Of a stretch of 38,982 bases of DNA, positions 22,768-31,818 are shown one piece after another (within the stretch, counting starts at the first letter, position 1; the number at the start of each line of letters is the position of its first letter). The DNA is from an uncultured Eubacteriales bacterium. GTDB taxonomy: Bacteria; Bacillota; Clostridia; Oscillospirales; Acutalibacteraceae. The DNA lies in contig CAJTNL010000015.1 of the NCBI GenBank assembly GCA_910577755.1, positions 1-38,982 of the forward strand. Reading direction: 5' to 3'. The notes beneath the pieces were generated by a model. The model worked only from the letters and a program-made list of their open reading frames with translations, was not told the origin of the DNA and searched no databases. Both the position numbers and the translations under genes were made by a program.

Positions 22768-23823
22768 ATGAGTAAAACTATGAAATCATTAGTATATTTA
22801 GGTCCAAATAAAAAAGAAGTTGTAGAAAGACCAAAACCAACGCTACAGAATGGTAAATCAGCGGTTGTAAAAATGTTGAAAACGACGATCTGCGGAACAG
22901 ATCTTCATATTCTTAAGGGAGATACTCCTGAGGTTCCACAAGGATTAATTCTAGGGCATGAAGGTATTGGGGTAGTAGAGTCTGTAGGAGAGAATGTAAG
23001 CAATTTTAAAGTTGGAGATAAAGTAATTGTTTCGTGTATTACGGCATGCGGAACTTGTCCGTATTGTAAAAAGAGTCTTTATGCGCACTGCGATAATGGA
23101 GGCTGGATATTGGGGAATCTCATTGACGGTACCCAGGCCGAATATGTACATATTCCTTATGCGGATAATAGTCTGTATCATATTCCTGAAGCGATAACCG
23201 ACGATGCGGCTGTTATGATAAGCGATATACTTCCGACCGGTTTTGAGATCGGTGTTTTAAACGGTCAGGTGAAGCCTGGCGATACAGTAGCGATAGTAGG
23301 TTCCGGTCCGATAGGACTTTCTGCTCTACTCACTGCTCAGTTTTATTCACCTGCAAGAATTATTATGATAGACTTGGATGATAATCGACTAAAAGCTTCT
23401 TTGGGTTTTGGTGCCACAGATATTGTCAATTCTAAAAATATGGATGCAGCAATTAAACAAGTATATGCGCTTACAGACGGTCTTGGCGTAGATGTTGCCA
23501 TTGAAGCGGTTGGTGTTCCGCAGACTTTTGACATTTGTCAGAAAATTATTACTAAAGGAGGTCATGTAGCCAATGTAGGTGTTCATGGAAAACCGGTAGA
23601 GCTCCACATTGAGGATTTATGGATTAAAAATATTACGATTGCAACCGGACTTGTTAGTACTAACACAACTCCTATGTTGCTAAAAACAGTATCTTCAGGA
23701 AAAATTAAACCACAACAGCTTGTTACACACCATTTTAAATTCAGCGAAATAATGGATGCTTACGATACGTTTGCTAATGCGGCGAGGGAAAGGGCTTTGA
23801 AAGTTATTATAGATTTTGAATAG
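22768..23823 (+). CDS. Zinc-dependent medium-chain alcohol dehydrogenase
   Basis: A 351-residue NAD(P)-dependent dehydrogenase of the MDR family. Catalytic zinc ligands are C42 (TICGTD), H64-E65 (GHEG) and D153 (SDILPTGFE). Unlike the clostridial isopropanol dehydrogenase, it keeps the structural-zinc cysteines C94, C97, C100 and C108. The Rossmann motif is GSGPIG (178-183), and D202 region IMIDLDD suggests NAD preference. From memory it is very like the secondary alcohol dehydrogenases of Proteobacteria such as Cupriavidus (shared GGWILGN, IDGTQAEYV, ILPTGFE, LTAQFYSPARIIMIDLDDNR), hinting at transfer. GGAGG lies 7 nt before the ATG. It is monocistronic; the alcohol used is unknown. Confidence 0.93.
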   Translation: MSKTMKSLVYLGPNKKEVVERPKPTLQNGKSAVVKMLKTTICGTDLHILKGDTPEVPQGLILGHEGIGVVESVGENVSNFKVGDKVIVSCITACGTCPYCKKSLYAHCDNGGWILGNLIDGTQAEYVHIPYADNSLYHIPEAITDDAAVMISDILPTGFEIGVLNGQVKPGDTVAIVGSGPIGLSALLTAQFYSPARIIMIDLDDNRLKASLGFGATDIVNSKNMDAAIKQVYALTDGLGVDVAIEAVGVPQTFDICQKIITKGGHVANVGVHGKPVELHIEDLWIKNITIATGLVSTNTTPMLLKTVSSGKIKPQQLVTHHFKFSEIMDAYDTFANAARERALKVIIDFE

Positions 23824-23910
23824 ATAGAATTGCCGTTGCTTAATGAAGCAACGCTCGGAAGAGTAGATATAAAATTATTGAACGGGATGAGCGTAAACTA
23901 AATTTTAAAC

Positions 23911-23961
23911 AAATAAAAAGGATTGACATCTGTGTTTAGCAGATGTCAATCCTTTTTATTT
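23911..23961. terminator. Strong bidirectional terminator between adh and dus
   Basis: A perfect 22-bp stem (23911-23932 with 23940-23961, loop TGTTTAG). T-rich on both strands, so it can end both the dehydrogenase and the convergent dus transcript. Confidence 0.9.
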
Positions 23962-24075
23962 ACAATCAACAGGTAAGTTTTTAGTTGTCAAATCAAGCCA
24001 TAAAGCTTGTTTATGATTGGTAGCGCAATCTCTCAATAGCAATTGTAATATATTTGACGCTTTATGTTTTATCAA

Positions 24076-25047
24076 TTACGATTGATTAACAGCAATGATG
24101 TCTTCAATTAACTCGTCAAGCTGTTTCAAAGTGGTCAAATAACCTGCTCGGTGTCTGAATTCTGCTGCACTGCGCAGTCCTTTCACATACCATGCTACAT
24201 GTTTGCGCGCTTCTTTCATGCCGTGGGGTTCTGTTTTGTGGTTGCATAAGTTCGTTATGTGTTTGCGCATAACTAACATGCGTTCGGATACGCTGGGCGG
24301 GGGCAATATGGCGCTGCTTTCTGATAAGTATGCGTTAATTTGTGAAAATAGCCACGGATTACCCAATGCGCCTCTGCCAACCATCACAAAATCGCAGCCG
24401 GTTTCTTCCAGCATGCGGGCGGCGTCCTGTGCCGTACAAATATCTCCGTTTCCAATTACTGGTACAGAAACTGCTTGCTTTACCTGCCGAATCATATCCC
24501 AGTCTGCTGGTGGGATATACATGTCTTCTCTTGTTCTTCCATGTATGGTAATGGCGTCAGCGCCTGCATTAGCGCAAATACCAGCCACCTCTACCGCATT
24601 GACGGTGGTTTTATCCCATCCTTTGCGTATTTTTACGGTAACCGGAATAGGTACGGCCGCTTTGACTGCCGCTACAATTTCACCGCATAGCTGCGGCTGC
24701 TTCATCAGTGAGCAGCCTCCGCCGCTTTTGCTTATTTTAGGAGCAGGACACCCCATGTTAATATCTATAGCCTGGGGATCAAATTCCATTGCCTGTTTTG
24801 CCGCATGTGCCATCACCTCAGGTTGATCACCGCATATTTGTATGGCTGCAGGACGCTCTAAGGGTGATAGCTCCATCAGTTGTTTTCCCTTGCGGTCTCC
24901 ATATTGCAAACCCTTTGAGCTTACCATCTCCGAAATTACATAGGCAGCTCCGTAAGAGGTACATAAACTGCGAAAGGAGCGGTCGGATACGCCTGCCATT
25001 GGCGCTAATATTGCTTTTCCCTTTAATGTAATATTACCTATTTTCAA
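24076..25047 (-). CDS. dus: tRNA-dihydrouridine synthase (DusB-type)
   Basis: An FMN enzyme that reduces uridines in the D-loop of tRNA. The 323 residues start with APMAGVSDRSFR, then AIQICGDQP, the active-site motif NMGCPAPK with catalytic C100, GGGCSLM, and TVKIRKGWD. The phosphate-binding part reads IHGRTREDMY, IGNGDI, and FVMVGRGALGNPWLF. A C-terminal helical tRNA-binding domain follows (about 245-323). Firmicutes usually carry DusB-type enzymes and this fits, but the exact target U is not shown. It is monocistronic with its own promoter, diverging from polA. Confidence 0.95.
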   Translation of the reverse strand: MKIGNITLKGKAILAPMAGVSDRSFRSLCTSYGAAYVISEMVSSKGLQYGDRKGKQLMELSPLERPAAIQICGDQPEVMAHAAKQAMEFDPQAIDINMGCPAPKISKSGGGCSLMKQPQLCGEIVAAVKAAVPIPVTVKIRKGWDKTTVNAVEVAGICANAGADAITIHGRTREDMYIPPADWDMIRQVKQAVSVPVIGNGDICTAQDAARMLEETGCDFVMVGRGALGNPWLFSQINAYLSESSAILPPPSVSERMLVMRKHITNLCNHKTEPHGMKEARKHVAWYVKGLRSAAEFRHRAGYLTTLKQLDELIEDIIAVNQS

Positions 25048-25087
25048 TCTAAATTCCTGCCGTTTCTACTTGGTTTCTATTCGTTTT

Positions 25088-25116
25088 ATTATAACATATA
25101 GAAAGTTATGATGCAA
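25088..25116 (-). promoter_or_regulatory. dus promoter
   Basis: On the minus strand: -35 TTGCAT (25116-25111), 17-nt spacer, -10 TATAAT (25093-25088); start near 25081, about 34 nt before the start codon. Confidence 0.7.
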
Positions 25117-25290
25117 TTTACTATAGGAAGTCGTTGGTTAAAATCTACGTTTTTTCAGCGATCCAACGGTGGGGAAAAGAAAGCTTATAAAATCTCTTAT
25201 TTTTTTGGTTAAAAAGTGTTATAATAAAAACAAATTATGGTCAAACAGGTTTGAATTAGGCAAACTATTTAGAAAGGTATGAAAACATTT

Positions 25291-27885
25291 ATGAAACTGC
25301 TTGTGCTGGACGGTAATAGTATATTAAACCGTGCGTTTTATGGCATTAAATTGCTCACAACCAAAGACGGAATGTTTACAAATGCTATATACGGTTTTTT
25401 AACCATGCTACAAAAAATAAAGGATGATATAAATCCTGATGCAGTAGCGGTAGCGTTTGATATGAAAGGACCGACATTTCGCCATACAATGTATCAGGAC
25501 TATAAGGCGCAGCGCAAGGGAATGCCGCCGGAGCTTGCACAGCAGCTTCCGGTACTAAAAGAGCTTTTGAAATATTTGGGTTATCAAATTGTACAGTGCG
25601 AAGGCTACGAGGCAGACGATATTCTGGGTACTCTTTCTAAAGTTTGTGCCGAAACAGGCAATGAATGTGTACTGGCAACCGGAGACAGAGATAGTCTCCA
25701 ATTGGTCGGACCAAATGTAACCGTACGTTTGGCGGCTACAAAGTTCGGTCAGCCGACAGTGACAGTATATAACGAAGCAAAAATTATGGAGGATTACGGC
25801 GTAACGCCGCATCAGTTAATTGATATAAAAGCTTTGCAAGGAGATACCTCGGATAATATTCCCGGGGTTACAGGTATTGGTGCAAAGGGCGCTGCCGATT
25901 TGATTCAGAAATACGGCAGCATTGCGCATATTTATCAAAATCTTGACCAATTAGAGCTTAAGCCGGCAATGTATAAAAAGCTCAAAGACGGCGAGAATTT
26001 AGCGCGCTTGAGCTATCAGCTGGGCGCTATTTGTTTACAGGCGCCTGTTTCCGCCGATTTAGAGCAGTACCGCATTACACAGGGAAATCTATCTGAGGCT
26101 GCACGTCTCATGGCGCGTCTGGAGTTGTTTAGTCTGATGAAAAAATGGGGGCTTGACCAAATGGAGGCAGAGCAGACGTTACAACTGCCGGAGCAATGCT
26201 TAACCGTTGTGCCGTGTACAGATGGAACGGGTTTGTTGCAACAGTTACAGCAGGAGGGTAAAGCGTATGTTCTGGCAACATATCAAGATAAGCAAATTGA
26301 TAAACTGTTTTTTCATTTAGGCGCCGCTATTTGTTTGGTGAATGCAAAGGAGCATACTGCATTTTTAAAAGCATTTTGTGAAAGTGAAGATATATCTAAA
26401 TATACCCATGATATAAAGTCATTTTACAGAGCTATATACGGCATGGGAATCGGTCTGGCACAGGTAGAAATGGATACTATGCTTGCAGGTTATTTGCTTA
26501 ATCCCTCATCGACCGACTATAAAATCGAGCGTCTGGCCACTGAGTACGGAGTAGAGCAAATAAAAGTGGAATCAGAGTGGGCGGAAGAAGAGCCGATTAT
26601 CAAACAGATAGCGGTTTATCCTGCGTTATGCCGGGCAATAGAGGAAAAAATTGAACAAAATACCCAGCATAAGCTACTGCATGAAATGGAATTGCCTCTT
26701 GCAAGAGTATTGGCGCACATGGAAGAGCTGGGATTTGCTGTAGATAAAGACGGCATTGCAAAGTATGGCAAGGTTATAGAAACAAAAATTGATCAGTTGC
26801 AGGAGCAGGTATATCACGAAGTAGGCTATACGTTTAACATTAATTCTCCTAAGCAGTTGGGAGAAGCTTTGTTTGTAAAACTGGGACTGCCGGCAGGCAA
26901 AAAAACTAAAACAGGCTATTCAACTAATGCCGAGGTATTAGAAAAGCTGCGTTATGAGCATTCGGTAGTGGAGCTTATTTTAGAATACCGTACTTTAGCA
27001 AAAATTAAATCAACGTATTGCGACAGCTTGTTAAAGGTGGTAGAAGAGGATGGTCGTATCCATTCCAACTTTAATCAGGCAGAAACCAGAACAGGTCGTA
27101 TCAGCTCGACAGAGCCTAATTTGCAGAATATTCCCGTTCGCACCGAAGTGGGCAGAGAATTGCGCAAGTTTTTTGTTGCAAAACAAGACTGTGTGCTGGT
27201 AGATGCCGACTATTCCCAAATTGAGCTGCGCGTACTGGCTCATATGGCAGACGATAAAAATATGATTGAGGCTTTTGCCGAAAATGATGATATTCACCGA
27301 AACACGGCGGCACAGGTGTTTCATATGCCAAGGGAGATGGTGACGCCGTTGATGAGGAGCAGGGCAAAAGCCGTTAATTTTGGAATTATATATGGAATCG
27401 GCGCATTTTCTCTGGCGAAAAATATCGGTGTTACTCGCAAAGAAGCTGAGGACTATATTAAGACTTATTTAGACCATTTCAGCGGTGTGCGTGATTATAT
27501 GAAGTATGCAGTAGAAAGAGCCAAGGAAATAGGGTATGCAGAAACCTTGTTTGGACGCCGCCGTTATTTACCCGAACTTAGTTCATCTAATTTTAATTTG
27601 CGCGCTTTCGGTGAGCGGGTGGCAATGAATATGCCGGTTCAGGGAACAGCGGCCGATATTATTAAAATTGCAATGATCCGTGTAGAAAAACGGTTGAAAA
27701 AAGAAGGCTTGCGTGCTAGGCTAATTTTGCAGGTGCACGATGAATTGATTGTTGAAGCGCCTCTGGAGGAGGCTCCTCTTGTAAAGCAATTGCTGACAGA
27801 GGAAATGGAGTCTGCTGTAAAGCTTGCCGTACCTATGGTGGCGCAGGCAACAGAGGGAAAAACATGGTACGATGCAAAAGCGTAA
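25291..27885 (+). CDS. polA: DNA polymerase I
   Basis: Fills gaps and removes RNA primers in repair and lagging-strand synthesis. About 864 residues in three parts. The 5' nuclease has DGNSILNRAF, YKAQRKGMP, EADDILG, TGDRDSLQLV and GDTSDNIPGV. The middle domain keeps the exonuclease fold but lacks the D-x-E, N-x3-D and Y-x3-D metal residues, so proofreading is probably dead, as in Bacillus PolA. The polymerase has motif A DADYSQIELRVLAHM, motif B RSRAKAVNFGIIYG and motif C QVHDELIVEAP. I start at 25291 (MKLLVLDG); an ATG at 25279 adds four residues but sits only 1 nt after AGAAAGG. A TATAAT at 25220-25225 may be its -10. Confidence 0.97.
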   Translation: MKLLVLDGNSILNRAFYGIKLLTTKDGMFTNAIYGFLTMLQKIKDDINPDAVAVAFDMKGPTFRHTMYQDYKAQRKGMPPELAQQLPVLKELLKYLGYQIVQCEGYEADDILGTLSKVCAETGNECVLATGDRDSLQLVGPNVTVRLAATKFGQPTVTVYNEAKIMEDYGVTPHQLIDIKALQGDTSDNIPGVTGIGAKGAADLIQKYGSIAHIYQNLDQLELKPAMYKKLKDGENLARLSYQLGAICLQAPVSADLEQYRITQGNLSEAARLMARLELFSLMKKWGLDQMEAEQTLQLPEQCLTVVPCTDGTGLLQQLQQEGKAYVLATYQDKQIDKLFFHLGAAICLVNAKEHTAFLKAFCESEDISKYTHDIKSFYRAIYGMGIGLAQVEMDTMLAGYLLNPSSTDYKIERLATEYGVEQIKVESEWAEEEPIIKQIAVYPALCRAIEEKIEQNTQHKLLHEMELPLARVLAHMEELGFAVDKDGIAKYGKVIETKIDQLQEQVYHEVGYTFNINSPKQLGEALFVKLGLPAGKKTKTGYSTNAEVLEKLRYEHSVVELILEYRTLAKIKSTYCDSLLKVVEEDGRIHSNFNQAETRTGRISSTEPNLQNIPVRTEVGRELRKFFVAKQDCVLVDADYSQIELRVLAHMADDKNMIEAFAENDDIHRNTAAQVFHMPREMVTPLMRSRAKAVNFGIIYGIGAFSLAKNIGVTRKEAEDYIKTYLDHFSGVRDYMKYAVERAKEIGYAETLFGRRRYLPELSSSNFNLRAFGERVAMNMPVQGTAADIIKIAMIRVEKRLKKEGLRARLILQVHDELIVEAPLEEAPLVKQLLTEEMESAVKLAVPMVAQATEGKTWYDAKA

Positions 27886-27944
27886 AGTTTTATCTGAATA
27901 CAAAAAAGATAAAAAAGAATTTTAATGTAATTTGTTATTTATGA

Positions 27945-27973
27945 TTGTACGCCTTGGTATGATGAGATATTCT
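27945..27973 (+). promoter_or_regulatory. Possible promoter of the CAT-like/hydrolase pair
   Basis: -35 TTGTAC (27945-27950), 17-nt spacer, -10 TATTCT (27968-27973). The leader would be about 90 nt. Confidence 0.4.
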
Positions 27974-28068
27974 AGAATAATAAGTCCAAATGAAATGATT
28001 TGTTTGTAAAATCCATATGATCACTGTCAAGGAAAGGCAGTTGATAAACCGTATATAAAGGAGCATAA

Positions 28069-28716
28069 ATGATGCGTAACTATAAAAAGATAGATATAGA
28101 TACATGGTCGCGCAAAGAGCATTATCTATACTATACAAAAGTATTAAAAATCGAATTTAACATGACGGCAGAAATTGACGTACAAAAATTGCTTAATTTT
28201 TGTCATGAGAATGGCTATAAGTTTTATCCGCTTATGATTTATTTTGTCACGAAAGTATTAAATAAAATTGAAAATTTTCGGATGTTTAAAGATGAACAGG
28301 ATAATTTGTGCGTGTGGGATCAAATCATTCCCAACTATACAATTTTTCATGAGGATGATAAGACTTTTTCAGATTGTTGGTCAGACTTTTCAGAGAATTT
28401 AAATGTTTTTTATAACAATATTATAGATGACATGCAGTTTTTTAAAGACAAAACTGGAATTTCGGTAAAAGATAATCTGCCTCCGAATTTTTATTGTATA
28501 TCCTGCATACCGTGGGTTTCTTTTTCCGGCTATAACAGCAGGGTTACAAATGGAGAACCTGCATATTTTCCAATTATTACAATTGGGAAATATGCGAAAA
28601 ACATGACGAAAATTATGATGCCTATTAATATTACGGTTGCTCATGCGGTGTGTGATGGCTATCATGTCGGATTATTTTTTGAATACTTACAAAGTGAAAT
28701 AAATGCTTTAAAGTAA
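28069..28716 (+). CDS. Chloramphenicol O-acetyltransferase family protein
   Basis: A 215-residue member of the CAT superfamily, trimeric enzymes that move acetyl from acetyl-CoA to a hydroxyl. The active-site motif AHAVCDGYHVG supplies the catalytic His (H192) and the structural Asp (D196). The substrate-loop segment CIPWVSFSGYN holds the serine corresponding to CAT S148. The length is typical. Many chromosomal relatives exist without proven resistance, so the activity on chloramphenicol is uncertain. AAAGGAG lies 5 nt before the first of two adjacent ATGs. The hydrolase follows 27 nt later, probably in one transcript. Confidence 0.88.
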   Translation: MMRNYKKIDIDTWSRKEHYLYYTKVLKIEFNMTAEIDVQKLLNFCHENGYKFYPLMIYFVTKVLNKIENFRMFKDEQDNLCVWDQIIPNYTIFHEDDKTFSDCWSDFSENLNVFYNNIIDDMQFFKDKTGISVKDNLPPNFYCISCIPWVSFSGYNSRVTNGEPAYFPIITIGKYAKNMTKIMMPINITVAHAVCDGYHVGLFFEYLQSEINALK

Positions 28717-28743
28717 CTATGTTGATTCAAAAGGAGGCTGTGT

Positions 28744-29574
28744 ATGAACAAAAATAAGTACCCGCTTTTACCGTTGGAATTTAAGCCTGTAAATCCTCAC
28801 CAAGCATTTGAAAAATTGCGTGGAGATACAGATACAATTGTCATTTTTATCCATGGGTTTTTAGGCAGTCCCCGCCAGTTTGCAGAGTTTGGCGATTTTG
28901 TTTATAAACAGGGTTATGCCTATGCAAGTTTATTGTTACCAGGTCATGGCGGAACGGCAAAAGATTTTGCTGTAAATTCGCAGCAACAATGGATTGCATA
29001 CTTGCATCGGCAAGTACATCATTATGCGGGGCTTTATGCCAATGTGTTTTTGGTAGGACATTCTATGGGAGGTTTGCTGGCGATCAATGAAAGTCTGTGT
29101 CCAAAAGCAAATGTAAAGGGGCTTATTTTACTCAATACGGCTATTAAAATTGGTTTGAAAAGCCGTTATTCTATGTATACCGCTAAAAATTGGTTTAGCC
29201 GGTATCCTGTTTATAACAGGATAGACCGATATTACCGTGAGAATAACAGCGTTGAAAAGGGAAATTTATTTCGAACTATCAGTTGGCTGCCCAGAGTGAT
29301 TGATTTAGTCAGGCTTTCTAAAATGGCGGTGAAAAACTTACCTCTAGTCAAGGTGCCTGTGTTAATTACTCAGTCCCGTAATGATGAAGCGGTTTTGCAT
29401 CACAGTGCGGCAATCATTGAAAAGGGCTTGATAAGCTGTCCGTATCATCGGCTGGTTTATTTTAAACGTTCATGGCATTCCTATTACTTTAAAAAAGAAA
29501 AAGCACAGCTAAAAGATGAAATGAAATGCTTTTTAAATATTTGTACACAACGAAAAACGGTTGTCAGGGGATAG
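28744..29574 (+). CDS. Alpha/beta-hydrolase, carboxylesterase/monoacylglycerol lipase type
   Basis: A 276-residue soluble hydrolase. Seen are the oxyanion motif FIHGFLGSPRQF (HG at 37-38), LPGHGGT, the nucleophile elbow GHSMGG with S107, and then the likely acid D214 (SRNDEAV) and base H245 (SWHSYY). This matches the carboxylesterase Est30/YvaK and serine aminopeptidase-like group, acting on short esters or acylglycerols. AAGGAGG precedes the ATG. Its likely operon partner is the CAT-like acetyltransferase upstream, so the pair could add and remove acyl groups, which is speculation. Confidence 0.88.
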   Translation: MNKNKYPLLPLEFKPVNPHQAFEKLRGDTDTIVIFIHGFLGSPRQFAEFGDFVYKQGYAYASLLLPGHGGTAKDFAVNSQQQWIAYLHRQVHHYAGLYANVFLVGHSMGGLLAINESLCPKANVKGLILLNTAIKIGLKSRYSMYTAKNWFSRYPVYNRIDRYYRENNSVEKGNLFRTISWLPRVIDLVRLSKMAVKNLPLVKVPVLITQSRNDEAVLHHSAAIIEKGLISCPYHRLVYFKRSWHSYYFKKEKAQLKDEMKCFLNICTQRKTVVRG

Positions 29575-29667
29575 TTTTACTCACATTCTCTTTTCATTTA
29601 TGAGTTTTTGATGTATAATTGAGAACAATTCAAACAGCATGTTAAAATATAAAGGAGAGCAAATATT

Positions 29668-30123
29668 ATGCTTGTTTATTTTATTTGTACCGGAAACACT
29701 TGCCGCAGTCCTATGGCTGCAGCTCTTTATTACAAGCATCTGAATGATAACGGCATCAATTATATTCAGGTGGAAAGCGGCGGATTGGGCGCCTATGAAG
29801 GCGATCAGGTCAGCGCAAATGCGGTAACGGTGTGCAAAGAGCTGAATGTAGATATTTCGAATCATATTGCCCATAGACTAAAAGGAAAAGATTTAATAAA
29901 AAGCAGTTTTCTTGTTGTAATGGAGCCGGTTCACCAACAAATTTTAGTTGAGGCAGGTGTTGATCCTCATCAGGTATATCTATTAAACCCGCCGCATGGT
30001 ATTCCAGACCCGTACCAGAAAGATCTTGATGAATTTCGTAAAGTACGGGATCAAATCGTTGCAGCATTTGAGGATTTAGATCATACGTTGTTTACGCAGG
30101 CAAAAGAAGCATGGGCCAAATAG
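29668..30123 (+). CDS. ywlE: Low-molecular-weight phosphatase, arginine-phosphatase (YwlE) type
   Basis: A 151-residue phosphatase with the P-loop CTGNTCRSPMA: nucleophile C7, T11 and R13, and the general acid D114 in PDPY. The threonine at position 11 is the residue that, in B. subtilis YwlE, selects phospho-arginine; tyrosine phosphatases usually have isoleucine there. YwlE reverses McsB phospho-arginine marks that send proteins to ClpCP. No McsB is in the window. AAAGGAG precedes the ATG, and the 3' end overlaps rimI by 13 nt. Neighbourhood with tsaD (as ywlE-ywlC in Bacillus) is usual. Confidence 0.9.
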   Translation: MLVYFICTGNTCRSPMAAALYYKHLNDNGINYIQVESGGLGAYEGDQVSANAVTVCKELNVDISNHIAHRLKGKDLIKSSFLVVMEPVHQQILVEAGVDPHQVYLLNPPHGIPDPYQKDLDEFRKVRDQIVAAFEDLDHTLFTQAKEAWAK

Positions 30124-30572
30124 ACATAGGTATTCCGATTGAAATAGTACCTATGGAGTTACGTCATATTCCCGCTCTGGCACAGCTGGAGCGGCTTTGC
30201 TTTTCTCAGCCTTGGTCTGAAAATAGTTTGAACAGTGAACTTACAAATCAACTGGCTTTCTTTCTGGTGGCGCAACAATGCCAGAACATAGCGGGTTATG
30301 CTGGTATGCAGTGTGTTGCAGGAGAATGTTATATGTATAATGTTGCCGTGTTTCCAGAGTACCGTGGCAACGGTATCGGTACAAAACTGGTGCAGGCGTT
30401 AATTGATAAAGCTATACAAATGGATGCTGCTTTTATTACATTAGAGGTGCGTCAGTCTAACCGACAGGCAATTTCTGTTTATCAAAAGCTTGGCTTTCAA
30501 AAGGCGGGGTGTAGAAAAAATTTTTATGCGGCTCCAACAGAGGATGGTTTTATTATGACGAAAACTTTTTAG
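30111..30572 (+). CDS. rimI: Ribosomal protein S18 alanine N-acetyltransferase
   Basis: A 153-residue GNAT acetyltransferase. Seen are the RimI N-terminal LERLCFSQPWSENSL, the acetyl-CoA motif NVAVFPEYRGNGIGTKLV, and LEVRQSNRQAISVYQKLGF, followed by Y in NFYAAPTEDGFIM. RimI usually lies beside tsaD, as here, and acetylates S18 in E. coli, though the substrate elsewhere is less clear. The ATG overlaps ywlE by 13 nt and has only a weak AAGAAG upstream, so translation may depend on coupling. Confidence 0.93.
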   Translation: MGQIDIGIPIEIVPMELRHIPALAQLERLCFSQPWSENSLNSELTNQLAFFLVAQQCQNIAGYAGMQCVAGECYMYNVAVFPEYRGNGIGTKLVQALIDKAIQMDAAFITLEVRQSNRQAISVYQKLGFQKAGCRKNFYAAPTEDGFIMTKTF

Positions 30573-30669
30573 GAAAAGTCGATTTATAGTAATACGGGTA
30601 TGGGTTTGGTAGGCTTATATAAAAGCATTGAGGAATTATATAAAGACCTGTGATGGAAGGAGAGTTGTA

Positions 30670-31683
30670 ATGCGTATATTAGCAATAGAAAGCTCTTGTG
30701 ATGAAACAGCGGCAGCAGTGGTTGAAAATGGAAGAACGGTGCTTTCATCAGTGATTGCTTCTCAAATAGAGGAGCATCAATTATACGGCGGCGTAGTACC
30801 GGAGATTGCCTCACGCCGTCACAGCGAAGCTATTGCAGGCGTAACAAGGCAGGCATTGGAGCAGGCAGGCGTAACCTTAAATCAGTTAGACGGTATAGCC
30901 GTTACGTATGCTCCGGGATTGATTGGAGCGTTACTTGTGGGTGTGAATTTTGCTAAGGGACTGGCGCTTTCTGCTGGGTTACCTTTAATACCGGTTCATC
31001 ATCTACGTGCCCATATTGCCTCGAACTATATTGTGTCGCCGGAGTTGACTCCTGCATTTTTGTGTTTGGTTGTATCAGGCGGGCATACACATTTGATAGA
31101 TGTTAAGGATTATACGGATTTGCGTGTCATTGGTCAGACAAGAGATGATGCCGCAGGAGAGGCATTTGATAAAGCTGCCAGAGCTATGGGAATGCCTTAT
31201 CCCGGGGGTGTGCATTTGGATCAAATAGCAGAAACGGGAAATGAAGATACCTTTACATTACCTCACCCTTCTGTACAGGGAGCCCCTTATGATTTTAGCT
31301 TTTCAGGGCTCAAAACAGCAGTTATCAATTTGATTCATAATGCGAGACAAAAAGATGAGCAATTGCCTATAGCTGACTTATCGGCCTCGTTTCGAAAAGC
31401 GGTGGTAGATTGTTTGCTGCGGAATGTGATAAGAGCTATGGAAGATACCGGACATGAGACGTTGGTAATAGCCGGGGGGGTTTCGGCCAATTCTTTACTG
31501 CGCAGACGTTTACAGCAGGAATGCAGGAAACGGAACTGGAAATTGCATATGCCGTCATTTGATTTATGTGGAGACAACGCAGCTATGGTGGGCGCACAGG
31601 GATATTATGAATTTCTTGTAGAAAAAACTGCAGGAATGGATTTAAATGCTTGCGCTGCAATGCCCATTGACGATCATTTTTAG
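30670..31683 (+). CDS. tsaD: tRNA N6-adenosine threonylcarbamoyltransferase
   Basis: Transfers threonylcarbamoyl from TC-AMP to A37 of ANN-decoding tRNAs, with TsaB and TsaE. The 337 residues show the ASKHA ATPase fold: AIESSCDETAAAVV, the metal motif HLRAHIASN (H-x3-H), SGGHTHLI, GEAFDKAARAMG, PYPGGVHLD, FSFSGLKTA and GDNAAMVG. I chose the ATG at 30670, which has AAGGAG and gives the canonical N-terminus; an in-frame ATG at 30628 adds 14 unrelated residues. tsaB and tsaE are not in the window. Confidence 0.97.
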   Translation: MRILAIESSCDETAAAVVENGRTVLSSVIASQIEEHQLYGGVVPEIASRRHSEAIAGVTRQALEQAGVTLNQLDGIAVTYAPGLIGALLVGVNFAKGLALSAGLPLIPVHHLRAHIASNYIVSPELTPAFLCLVVSGGHTHLIDVKDYTDLRVIGQTRDDAAGEAFDKAARAMGMPYPGGVHLDQIAETGNEDTFTLPHPSVQGAPYDFSFSGLKTAVINLIHNARQKDEQLPIADLSASFRKAVVDCLLRNVIRAMEDTGHETLVIAGGVSANSLLRRRLQQECRKRNWKLHMPSFDLCGDNAAMVGAQGYYEFLVEKTAGMDLNACAAMPIDDHF

Positions 31684-31735
31684 ATATAATAACTAAAATT
31701 TATAAATTTCGGTAACAAAATTCATAAAATTCTAA

Positions 31736-31764
31736 TTGATTCTTGTATGAAAATGTATTATACT
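31736..31764 (+). promoter_or_regulatory. pckG promoter
   Basis: -35 TTGATT (31736-31741), 17-nt spacer, -10 TATACT (31759-31764). Start near 31771, which rules out the upstream ATG at 31747 and leaves a leader of about 48 nt. Confidence 0.75.
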
Positions 31765-31818
31765 AAAGACAGCATTAGAAAATTTTGGCGTGCTTTGCAT
31801 AGCCAGGAGGAGACTGAG

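Noticed and set aside
24203..24826. 207-codon frame antisense to dus
   Set aside because: It mirrors the strongly supported dus gene and lacks a ribosome-binding site.
31747..31818. N-terminal extension of pckG from the ATG at 31747
   Set aside because: The predicted -10 box lies inside it, and AGGAGG is correctly placed only for the ATG at 31819.
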